DNA of 64,000 bases from Heterohyrax brucei. Its lineage: Eukaryota > Chordata > Mammalia > Hyracoidea > Procaviidae. Each line of letters begins with the position of its first letter. Position 1 is the first letter of the stretch. The notes under the pieces were generated by a model that was not told where the DNA came from, did not search any database, and saw only the letters and a program-made list of their open reading frames with translations. Positions 1 through 9,340 of this stretch are shown here, piece after piece. Both the position numbers and the translations under genes were made by a program. Where the stretch lies: positions 5,584,001 to 5,648,000 of the forward strand of contig CM053162.1 in the NCBI GenBank assembly GCA_028571685.1. Reading direction: 5' to 3'.

Positions 1-128
1 ACTGACATGCAGGCCTCAAACAATTGATTGGAAAATGACATTTGGCATCAAACAACAGGATCACCTTTGGAAAATAGGACAGGATGAGTTATTGTAAATG
101 GCTATGTAATATAATCCCCATTATATTA

Positions 129-646
129 TGTTATGGATTTAACGGTGTCCCCCAAAATGTATGTCAACTTGACTAGGCAATAATTCCTGGTATTATACGA
201 CCGTTCACCATTTTGTCATCAGATGTGAGTTTTCCATATGTTATAAATCCCACCACTATGATGTCAATGAGGCAGGGTTAAAGGCAGTTACATTAATGAA
301 GCTGAACTCAATCTACAAGATAAGGTTGTGTTTTAAGTCAATTTCTTTTGAGATACAAAAGAAAGAAGCCAGCAGAGAGACACAGGACTTCACACCATCA
401 ACAAAGTAGTTCTAAGAGCAGAGTGCATCCTCTGGACCCAGGGTACCTGTGCCAAGAAGCTGTTAGACAAAGGGAAGACTGATGGCAAGGACTTTCCCAG
501 AGTGGACAGAGAGAGACAGCAGTGCCCTGGAGCTGGGTCACTAAATTTGGATTTCTAGTCTCCTAGACTGTGTAGCAAATATTTCTGTTTGTTAAAGCCA
601 TCCAAGTGTGGTATTTCTGCTACAGCAGTACTAGATAATTAAGACT
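129..646 (+). mobile_element. Solo LTR of MaLR (ERVL-MaLR) type
   Basis: It starts TGTTATGGATTTAACGGTG and ends near a TAGATAATTAAGACTC motif. The same left end, central CAGAGAGAGACAGC-like part and right end (TTGTTAAAGCCATCC, TATTTCTG, AGCAGTACTAG) recur at 4706-5218 (reverse), 17591-18055, 18966-19460 and 60457-60963. At 17591-19460 two copies flank an internal region, which shows that this is an LTR. No internal region adjoins this copy, so it is a solo LTR. The exact family name needs a library comparison. Confidence 0.8.
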
Positions 647-1169
647 CATTGTAAGACTCTTGTTCAACAGGTTAGTGTTGGTTGCTAGGGAGCCAATTTC
701 TACTAGAGAATACAGCATATGGTAATAGCTGTATGCCACTACCTCCCTATCTGTCTCAGCACTGTATCTACTTTGTGTAGATTTTTCTTATGTCTCAGAA
801 ATGTATCTCATAATTTCTCTTTGAATACCCTATTAGATACTCAAGAGTATTTTGTTTCTGTTTTTGAGTTTTTCCCTTTTTTAAAATCCCTGCATCTTCT
901 CATGAGCTTCTCTTGGATCATGTCCTACACAGAAAACAACCTTCCAGGAAAAAAAAAAAAAAAATCCATTCTCACTACCAGCTTTGCTTCAGATGGAAAT
1001 GCAAGCTGATAATTTATAAAATTAATCTATTCACCTAATTGCATCACAAAAGCTTAATTATATATTTAATGTAAAAACTACACAAACTAGTGTCAACTGT
1101 AAATTGCAGGCATGTACCTGTAACAAAGCACATAGCAAATGTTTTGCATGGTCCTGGCCCATACGAAGA
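647..1169. other. Unassigned stretch
   Basis: No repeat or gene is recognised. It holds a 15-base A run near 950 and otherwise mixed AT-rich sequence. The 96-codon open frame at 719-1009 has no recognisable domain and reads through the A run, so I treat it as chance. Confidence 0.5.
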
Positions 1170-1338
1170 GGAGCCCTGGTGGCACAGGGTGAAAGGCTCA
1201 GCTGTTAACCTACAGGTCTGCCATTGAAAACCACGAGCTATTCCACAGAAGAAAGATGTGTCAGTCTGCTGCTGTAAACACATATGACCTTGGGAATGTG
1301 GATCCGACTCGACGGCACTTGGCTGGCTTTGGCTTGGG
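1170..1338 (+). mobile_element. AfroSINE copy
   Basis: The head GGAGCCCTGGTGGCACAGG is followed by a degenerate tRNA-like part, a GAAAGATGTGTCAGTCTGCT middle and a tail with GATCCGACTCGACGGCACTT. This copy has the tail variant ending in GGCTGGCTTTGGCTT, which matters for the tail-only fragments elsewhere in the window. AfroSINEs are confined to Afrotheria and are thought to be copied by RTE LINE machinery. Confidence 0.9.
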
Positions 1339-1544
1339 AATGTTCTACTTTGTCCTATATAGTTCCCATTATTCAGAATCAACTCAAGGGCAACAGGAAT
1401 ATGTATGAAGAATTATTTGACAGTTAGAATGGGATATACATGTGTTTGAAATGTAATACATTACAATATAGAGATGTAGAAGGAAACAGACAGCTTTCCT
1501 GAATTTTTGTTTGGAAAACTTTCTGGGAATAATAATTACCTTGT

Positions 1545-1660
1545 GCTATGTCTACTAACCAAAAGGTCAGCAGTTCAAATCCGCCAGGTACTCCTTGGAA
1601 ACTCTAAGGAGTTGCTACGAGGTGGAATCAACTCCATGGCAGTAGGCTTCGGTTTTGATT
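1545..1660 (+). mobile_element. AfroSINE, 5' truncated
   Basis: It begins inside the element at the B-box-like GGTCAGCAGTTCAAATCC, continues through ACTCCTTGGAAACTCTAAGG and ends at GGAATCAACTCCATGGCAGT. The head is missing and a short internal part is deleted compared with the copy at 38227. Confidence 0.85.
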
Positions 1661-1699
1661 TGCCTTAAAGGAAGTGCTGCCCCTGGCTGGTGCTAACAG

Positions 1700-1862
1700 T
1701 AAACACCTCCAGTGGCTAAGTGAATGTCTGCAGGTCCAGTACCCCTCAAAGGTACTTCAGAAGAAAGGGCTAGCAACCTGCTTCCAAAAAATTAGCCACT
1801 AAAAACCCGATGAAACATACATGGGGTCTCCATGAGCAGTAGCTAACTCCACAGCAAATTGC
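1700..1862 (+). mobile_element. AfroSINE, diverged long variant
   Basis: The order of blocks (GTGGCTAAG, GCAGGTCCAGTACCCC, GGGCTAGCAACCTGCTTCC, CACTAAAAACCCGATG, ATGGGGTCTCCATGAG, ACTCCACAGCAA) follows the AfroSINE variant that carries an extra middle block. It is strongly mutated and lies about 40 bases after another AfroSINE. Confidence 0.7.
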
Positions 1863-2896
1863 TTATTTTTGTATTTGTTTTCTTAGTTTTGCATTAAAAA
1901 GGGGATAACATCTACAACTTAAATGCAAGGTGAGCCCCAAGGTCTCCTGGAGCCAGTCCCTGCTCATCTCCAAGGCCAAACTCTTCCCTTGGTGATGTGA
2001 ACTTATTTTCCTTGGAGACATGGCTTCAGTGGCTAGGTGGCTCTAGGAGCTGACTGGCCTTTCTTATGTGTTTCATTGTGAGGCTTCCCAGCTTGGCTTT
2101 GCCTTTGGACCCTCCCTTATGGGTGAGGATTTCAAAGCCAGAAAGCTCACAGCTAGGTTTTTGGAGTTCACAGCTTGATGTGTGGAACCTGGCTATTTGC
2201 AGAAGTGTAGTGATAGCTGCTGAAAAAGAAATAAGAAAAGAAGGAAATCAGCTTTTGATCTGTAAACTCACCCAATTTGATCTGAAAGACATTGATAAGG
2301 GATAAATATAGAACTCTGAAGTGTCATATTATCTCAGCATCTTGGCTGTTTGCTTTCTCTTTTTTCTAAATCTCTAGAGATATAAGCCAGTACTGAGTGC
2401 TGAGGATTTAATTGCTTTAAAATTCCTTGTCCAGATTGATTTAAGAAAATTCTATTTACATAAGAGGCTCCAAGAGAGTTAAGGTTCTCTTGACACCACC
2501 AGACACATTCCAAGGTAAGAAGGCCACTCCAGTGTGTCACTTCAACTGCCAGGTTCAGAACAGTTTAGGGAAGTAGGGCAGACTATCCAGCCCATCTACA
2601 ATTTAGCCATGAGTACATTCTCTAGAACAGAAGTCCTTAATCTGAGAACTCTGGAAGTCTAGCCCCAGGGAGTTTTGAGCCTCAGAAAATGTAATGCATA
2701 TGCATGAGCTTGTGTGTATGTCTTCCCTAAGAAGCAATTCTAGAGACTTTCATATCCTGAAAAGACGCTGAAAGGGCCTAAAACACAAAAAGATTAATAC
2801 ACATCTTTCTGTCGTCATTTGGTTCATGACTCAGTGGTGGTACAGAATCAAATTTATATCACCCCCTACCCCTAGGAGAAAAAGCAAAAACCTATC
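1863..2896. other. Unassigned stretch
   Basis: About 1 kb with no recognised repeat. Open frames at 2066-2305 and 2334-2540 (reverse) have no visible domain, signal peptide or motif. The part near 2630-2790 looks like old interspersed repeat sequence, but I cannot name it. Confidence 0.4.
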
Positions 2897-3802
2897 AGAA
2901 AATATAACTGATATTGGGTTAAAATGGAAGGAGTACTCAAGTTATGCTGAAGTCCACTTAATGTTGATCTTGTTTCTAATGTGTGCTAACCCAAAATTGC
3001 AAGGACAGAGTAGCTGGGGCAGAGGGCAGGGGACCATGCTCTTAGGCAAAATTGAGGCAAATTGGCACAACTAGCATTTTGCTAAGGGGGCTCTCTGCAC
3101 CCCACATGGGTGAGTGGTGTCTGGGGTCTTAAAAGCTGCCGAGCTGCCATCTGAGGACACAGCAAATGATCCCAACTCAGCAGGAACGGATGCTCACCAA
3201 GGACCAAAATGACATGGGGTAAAGACAACCTACAAGATAGACAGACCCACATCAGTGGGTGCCTACATCGACTTGGGACCGGAAGAACCAGTGCCTGGCC
3301 ACCACCAGTGATAGCCGCGATGGAGCTCACAGAGATGAGTCTCACTGGCAACACAAGAATAAAAAGGGGTGCATCCTGAGATCCCCACTAAAAGACCTCA
3401 ACTGATGGTCCAGTGGTTTTGGGGTTCCCTGAGAGCATGGCCCCCGGCCCTGATGCTGCCCTTACCCATAAATCATAATGACGGTCCACTCTTTGGACAG
3501 GAATGGATTGGACTTGGGAATGCAGAGTGACCATATATTGTATGCACTTTATGGTTCTATACATCTATAGGATATCATCCTGCTGACCTCTGGCTGGAGG
3601 AAGGAGAGTGGGTAGAGAGGAAAGGAGGCTGTTGGGAGGACGAGACATGTGTGGAGCAGAGAGGAATAGTGTGCAGTCACCGGACAGGGAGAGCAGTGGA
3701 AGCTGCATATAGGTGGGCATGTAAATTTATACGGGAATGTACATTTTCACTCAGTCATATTAAATAAAAGAGAAAAAGAAAAAAAAAGAAAATATAACTG
3801 AT
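2897..3802 (+). mobile_element. L1 3' end with 5' inversion, flanked by 16-bp TSD
   Basis: The insertion occupies 2913-3786 between two perfect copies of AGAAAATATAACTGAT at 2897-2912 and 3787-3802. From about 2985 it is the forward afrotherian L1 3' UTR (blocks TTGCAAGGACAGAGTAGCTG, GTCTTAAAAGCTGCC, TGGATTGGACTTGG, GTAAATTTATACGGGAATG) ending in an A-rich tail. From 2913 to about 2984 the adjacent upstream L1 sequence lies in reverse orientation. It matches, on the same written strand, the reverse L1 at 27830-27890. Inverted 5' part, forward 3' part, A tail and target duplication together are the signature of twin priming. It carries no coding capacity. Confidence 0.92.
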
Positions 3803-4209
3803 GCTTAAACCATAAGCTAATCCACTGTCATCAATTTAATTTCAACTCATAGGTTTCAACTTATAGGAAAAAAGAAAAAAATAGCAATAATGGTAAAGTG
3901 GAGCCTGCGTGTGTTTCTATTAAACATTTTGTGGAAGATGGAAGTGAGTTAACTTGTAAATAATCTGTTTGAGAAACAGATACACAGATTGGGAGAGTTA
4001 TTCTTTTACTCAAAGAGGGAGGGTTTTTTTTCCCATACACTGCTTATGCTAAAAGGCACTGGGGTGTATGGTATAGGGTTCTGCCCAAGGCCCAAAGGGA
4101 GCCAGCGGAGACTACTGAGTGAAGAGGCAAATGTTTCCCCCAGCAAGTGGCTTTCTCTTCTGCATAACAGAACTGGGAGCTTTCGTAAAGAACATCCTTT
4201 ATGGTAACT
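3803..4209. other. Unassigned stretch
   Basis: About 400 bases of AT-rich sequence. The open frame at 3989-4207 shows no domain. No repeat is recognised. Confidence 0.4.
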
Positions 4210-4373
4210 ACCAAGGGGACTCTAGTGGTATAACAGTTGAGAGCTATGGCTGCTAACCAAAGGGCAGTAGTTCAAATCCACCAGCTGCTCCTTGGAAATG
4301 CTATGGGAAGTAGTTCTTCTCTCTTCTATAGGGTCATTATGAGAGAAAAAGACTTAATGACAGTGGGTAGGAG
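4210..4373 (+). mobile_element. AfroSINE copy
   Basis: Head CAAGGGGACTCTAGTGGTAT, middle AACCAAAGGGCAGTAGTTC, then CCACCAGCTGCTCCTTGGAA, then tail TATAGGGTCATTATGAGAG and GACAGTGGGTAGG. Confidence 0.9.
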
Positions 4374-4437
4374 TGTCTAGAAGAGACTAAATGACAAGCT
4401 GACCACCAAGGGAAGGAAAGAAGTAGAAACACTTAAA

Positions 4438-4597
4438 CCAAAAAAACTGAACTCACTGCCAGTGAAATGATTCAGACTCACAGCGAAGCTACAGGACAAA
4501 GTAGACCTACCCTGAAGAGTTTCCAAGGTGGATTCCAACTGCCGACCTTCTGACTGGCTGCTGCAGCACATAACCACTATGCCACCAGAGTTTCCTC
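4438..4597 (-). mobile_element. AfroSINE copy, reverse strand
   Basis: On the written strand it runs ACTGAACTCACTGCC, then CAGACTCACAGCGAAGCTAC, then CCGACCTTCTGACTGGCTGC and AACCACTATGCCACCAGAGT, which is the reverse complement of the AfroSINE tail, middle and head in that order. It faces the copy at 4210 tail to tail, with about 65 bases between them. Confidence 0.9.
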
Positions 4598-4705
4598 AGA
4601 AAAGCTCAGGTGGACTCAGATCTATGGTTAGTGTAACCTAATAAGTGGATTCCGAATGGAGTCCCATAGGACATACAGGGTTGCATAGCAGCAGCAGATG
4701 ACCAA

Positions 4706-5218
4706 GACATGCTGTAAGAGAAATACCACAGGTGGATGATTTTAAGAAAGAATAGTTTATTGTCTCACAGTCCAGAAGGCTACAAGTCTAAATTTAGGAC
4801 ACTGGGTCCAGGAGAAGGCTTCCTCTCTCTCTGTCAGCTCTGGAGGAAGGCCCTTTGTTACATCAGTCTTCCTTTGGTCTGAGAGTATCTCAGCACAGGA
4901 ACCTCAGGGCCAAAGTACACACTCTGCTCCTACTGCTGCTTTCCTGATGGTATGAGGTCCCTAACTCTCCGCTTGATTCCCTTTCCTTTTATCTCTCAAT
5001 TCCACACTCCAAGGAAACTACTTTTACATTGGCTCAGGGTAGTGACCTAAGTAAGGATATTACAGTACCACCCTAATCTTCTAACATAATTCAGTCTTGT
5101 CCTATTAATCACAACATAGGAAAATCACACAATAGAAAACAAGCACATGATTGTGGGAATCATGGTCCAGCCAAATTGCTATACATAATTTTTTGAGGGA
5201 CATAATTCGGTGTCCATG
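4706..5218 (-). mobile_element. Solo MaLR-type LTR, reverse strand
   Basis: The reverse complement matches the LTRs at 129, 17591, 18966 and 60457. From left to right it reads AAATACCACAGGTGGATG, then TCTCTCTGTCAGCTCTGGAG, then ACATTGGCTCAGGGTAGTGA, then GGGACATAATTCGGTGTCC. The last block is the reverse of the LTR left end. No internal region adjoins it. Confidence 0.85.
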
Positions 5219-5506
5219 TGCAGCTGGGTCCTAGATGGGATGCAATATATCAAACCCAGAAAACAAATGTGATTAATTGGATTACAGCTATGTCTGTTAG
5301 GAACTGTATAATTTTGAGAGTATGTTACTGAGCCTCACTCTCTCATTAGTATAGATACTTTTCCTTTTATAACTTATAAGGTGAACCTAAGAATTACACG
5401 AGAAAATTTGTATAAACACGTGGAAGAGTAACTGACATAAGGCAGATGCTCAGTACACCTAAGAAGGAACAAACTAAAAGAGGGGTTCGGGATACTAGAC
5501 CACTAA
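5219..5506. other. Unassigned stretch
   Basis: No recognised feature. The two overlapping open frames on opposite strands at 5394-5652 come mostly from the neighbouring AfroSINE. Confidence 0.4.
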
Positions 5507-5711
5507 ATAGGAGTCTCTGGCAGGCACAAATGACTAAATGCTTAACTACCTGCCTAAAGGTTAGTGGTTCGAATCTATCTAGAGCTGCCTCACAACACAG
5601 GCACGGCAATCTGCTTCTAAGAAGTCACAGCCTTAAAAACTCTATGGAATAGTTCTACTCTACACACATAGGGTCATTATGAGACAAAACTTGACAGCAA
5701 CTAACAACAAT
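5507..5711 (+). mobile_element. AfroSINE, long variant
   Basis: Head GGAGTCTCTGGCAGGCACA, then TTAGTGGTTCGAATCTATCT, GGCACGGCAATCTGCTTC and AGTCACAGCCTTAAAAACTC. The tail has TAGGGTCATTATGAGAC followed by CTAACAACAA. The (CAA)-type end is shared with the RTE tail at 36505-36656. Confidence 0.9.
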
Positions 5712-5949
5712 ATACACAAGCATTAAATAATAGTATCTCATCAGGTCCACTCCTGTACTATTGCTATCTACTCTCAGGCCAATCTATATGTTTAGATTCC
5801 ATTTGTACCTTTTTATGACCAACCATGATCACATATACCCCATCATAATAGAGGGGTCTGCTGAACTCTGCATCTATTACCAACAAGTCAATGGCCTCAT
5901 TTATTACATTTCGTGGACATCTTAGTCTTGTCACTTAAACTTGTTTTTG

Positions 5950-6675
5950 TACCTGCATCCCCTAATCTCTGTTGATGGCATTGCCATCTCCCCATTCTCC
6001 TAAGAATAGAGTCACAGTTAATTCCATCCTTCCTCCTCATTGTTGTTATCTCATTTTAGGCCCTCACTATCCATGTTGGGTTACTGCAATACCACCTTAA
6101 CTGATCTCCCTGTCTCCAACTGACTCATTTTATTATTGCCAGAATAATTGTACCACCCACTCCAGGCCAATCTCCCTGGTTAAATCCTGTTATGGTTCCT
6201 TGTTGTCCTCTGCTTTATTTGTAGGCTCTTTACGAGCTGGCTTCTGTCTTTATCTCCAGATTATTCCCACTCCTTTCCTCCCAGACCCACTGTGACCACC
6301 AGCAAAGTTCCTATGTTCCTAAAACACCAGGTTTATTTATCTGTATCTCTGGATCATTTCCTCTCTTTCGCTGGGGTTTAATACCCCCCTTTGGCCCCTT
6401 GCAAACATCTCTGCAACCTTTGAAATCCACCATAGATATCATTCCTCTGAGAAGCCTTTCTGCACCAAGTTCCTAACTTCCTCTCTATCTACCTTTGTTT
6501 CTAGACCTGCACCAATCACATTCTCTTGTTATCTACTTCCATATGTTTATCCCAGGAAACCCAAATATCCAGAGAGAAAAGACTCTTACTCATTTCCATG
6601 TCTCCAATATCTATAACAGCACATAGACGGAACAAAATTATTACATGGTCAAAGAGTAAATGAATGAACTACCGA
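5950..6675 (+). mobile_element. LINE-2 (L2) relic, 3' portion
   Basis: The block order is that of L2 ORF2 end plus 3' UTR: TGGGTTACTGCAATACCACC, AACTGATCTCCCTGTCTCCA, TTCTCTGAGAAGCC-like and CATGTCTCCAATATCTATAA, ending with TAAATGAATGAAC. No intact reading frame remains. Its divergence is high, as expected for an element from before the mammalian radiation. The bases just upstream (5712-5949) hold nothing I recognise. Confidence 0.75.
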
Positions 6676-7663
6676 CTATAATTTTATTGGCTATTCTAGC
6701 TGTCATAATGAATGATTTGGAGCCTTCTTTGGTGAAGTTTAAAAAAACAGCAGATTTATATCTTTTCAAGATGATTTTTTTTGTGTGTGTGTAATATAGT
6801 GTTGCCATATAGAGATTTCTCAAGATCTGCTAGGGTTAAGGAATTTCACTCCATATTTATCAAGAGGAACTAAAATGTCCCATCAAGTAACACCTGGAGT
6901 GAATAAAAAGCCAGGTTTGTCTATCTCCACAAATAACTTTGGTTAAAAGCTCCTGTCGCTAATGTCTCTCCTTCTTCTAGATGAGTTAGGATGCAGTTTG
7001 CCTTATCAGAAGCATCTTAAAGAGCTTTCTCATGACATCGTCAATTCAGTTGAATTTTTTCCAAGTAGAATCAGCTTGGTGATTCAGCTCTGTCTATATG
7101 CAATTAGCAGTGGAATGATTGCAGGGAATGTGATTAGGCTCCTTATCTTCCTGAGAAAGGCACAGACAGAAAAGGGCTGCCACCAACACAAAATGGACCT
7201 CAAAAGAAGCAGGGTAACCTCTACAGCAGAAACACCGACAACAGTGAGGACTACAATGAGCAAGAAACAAAAGCTGACAGTTAGTACGGAGGTTTCAAAC
7301 AACAGCTATTTCTACTGAGAAAATGGTGAAGACAGCTAATAGCACACTACCATGCTAGAGCAGTCCCACCGTGAGCATACTGTCTCCATGCGTATGAAGA
7401 GCTTGGAAACCAATAGACCACACAAGTCCAAGCTCTCATCCCATGATTACATTACTTTGCTGGTTCTCCTACATTTTCAGGACCCAGGAACTTTGGTTGT
7501 CCACTGGCAGCACTATGTCCTTTTAGCCTCCACTCTTCCTTTATTGCTCTATTTAAAGAGTATTAAGCATTCTACATGATTATTAGTCAAAACATCCTTC
7601 CAGTGAAAATACTAACAACCTTAACTGATGGGTCTAAAATTATTATTTTTTTTCTCTTCCACT
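6676..7663. other. Unassigned stretch with chance ORFs
   Basis: About 1 kb without a recognised repeat. The 118-codon frame at 6962-7318 has a hydrophobic middle and a Lys/Thr-rich C-terminal third. I recognise no family, and there is no neighbouring exon, so it is most likely chance. Confidence 0.4.
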
Positions 7664-8250
7664 GAAGTTTTCAGGGATTTTATTTTGCCTAGATCCACAA
7701 CCAACATCCATGGAAGCTGCAGCTGAGAAATCAAATGACATTCTGTGTTGGACAAATCTGCTGCAAAATACTTCTTTAAAGTGTTGAAACAGAAAGAGTC
7801 ACATTGAGGATTAAGGTCTACCTGATGCAAGCCATACTATTTTTCAATTTCCTCATATGCATGTGAAAGCTGTACAATGAATAAGGAGGAACAAAGAACT
7901 GATGGCTTCAAATGATGGTGTTGGCAAAGAATACTGAATATATCAGGGACTTTCAGCAGAGTGAACTAATCCATCCTGGAAGAAGTAGAGTCAGATTGTT
8001 CCTTAGAAGCAAGGGTGGCAAGACTTTGGACACGTTGTCAGGAGGTATAATCCCTGGAGAAGCACATTATGTTTAGTAAAGTAGAAGGTCCACGAAAAAG
8101 AGAATGATTCTCAATGAGCTTGACCGAAAAAGTGACTCTAACAGTGAGTTCACACATGGTAACAGTTGTGAGATGGCACAGGACTTGGCAGTGTTTTGTT
8201 CTGCTGTATATATATGGTCTCTCAGTTGGAACTGATACGATGACACATAA
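7664..8250 (+). mobile_element. RTE-type LINE, 3' end of ORF and tail
   Basis: It is collinear with 11601-12205: TTTTGCCTAGATCCACAACC, then AAATCTGCTGCAAAATACTT, TCCTTAGAAGCAAGGGTGGC, GTAGAAGGTCCACGAAAAAG and a tail with AGTTGGAACTGATACGATG. This is the C-terminal coding part of the afrotherian RTE LINE. It is broken by several stops. The bulk of the reverse-transcriptase domain is not present here. Confidence 0.85.
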
Positions 8251-9340
8251 AAAAATTCTCAACTTTAGAACACTAATTGCCCCATCTAAGACTTGATTGG
8301 CACCTTCATGGTGCAGTGAAGAAGTAGATAGGAAATCATTAATCATACAATGGAGTCAATAACCTGTGAAAGTAGTGCGGTAAGAGAGAAGAGGGGAGAG
8401 GAGAAAGTAAGAAGGCAAAGGGCTGCTGAATGCAATTAGCTGCCTGCTTAGGTAAATCAGAAGCTTGCTACCATGACTACCGGTGTTCTCATCAAAGTGC
8501 ACAAACCATTGTCAGACTGCTGGGAATACTTAGCTATAACTACTGTATTTTATAAATACAGTGGAAACAGCTTGCCTGAATACTACCATAGCATCCTATA
8601 ATGCTTTCGGGACACCAAAGCTAGCTTGTGTAACCACTTTTCTCCAGGAGACCATTATAAAAAAATTCTGAAGAAGGCCAGCATTTTTTTTTTTTTCCTG
8701 CAAAAGACTATATAGTAAAATTTTAAGATTAGGAGGCCACATGGAGCTACTACTGAACTCGAGCATTGTAGACAAATACAGCCACAGAAGTAGGTAAGTA
8801 GATAAGCATGGCTGTGTTCCATGCTTTATTTATGGATGATGAAATGTCAATCTCACATAATTTCAATGCATTATAAAATATTATTCTTATTTTGGATCGA
8901 TTTGCAACTATTTAAAAATTTATTAAACATTTTTAACTTGCAAGTCATTCAAAAAGCAGGTGGCCATCTGAATTTGCATTTGGGTTATAGCTTGGTTACC
9001 CTTATTATAGAAGTCCAAATCTTTCCTGTCATCTCCTGTTTTCCATGTTTTCACTTTCCACTGTTTCACACAGCCCTTCATCTGATTCAACTCCACATTC
9101 TTCCTCTTCTTTAAAAACTGCTATATCGTGAACTCCAGAACCTCAGCTGAGTGATTAATATCTCTCTTCCATCCAGTTCTTCTCAGGAGAGTGCTTCACC
9201 TCATGCCACACTGAGCCTTGGGGTATTATTCCCCTGCAAACTTTCATTATCACTGGAGCCTCTTGGTCTTCAAACACTTCATACATTATGACTAAGATGT
9301 AAGGTTGGTGTTTCTCTTCCTATTAAAACTTCCAGATACA
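8251..9340. other. Unassigned stretch
   Basis: About 1.1 kb, AT-rich, with a T run near 8683-8697. The 97-codon frame at 8821-9114 is rich in Phe, Leu and His and has no recognisable domain. No repeat assignment. Confidence 0.4.

Noticed and set aside
6962-7318. 118-codon open frame as a possible gene
   Set aside because: No recognisable domain, no upstream promoter or splice context and no homologue that I know. Its length is within chance for 64 kb of AT-rich DNA.
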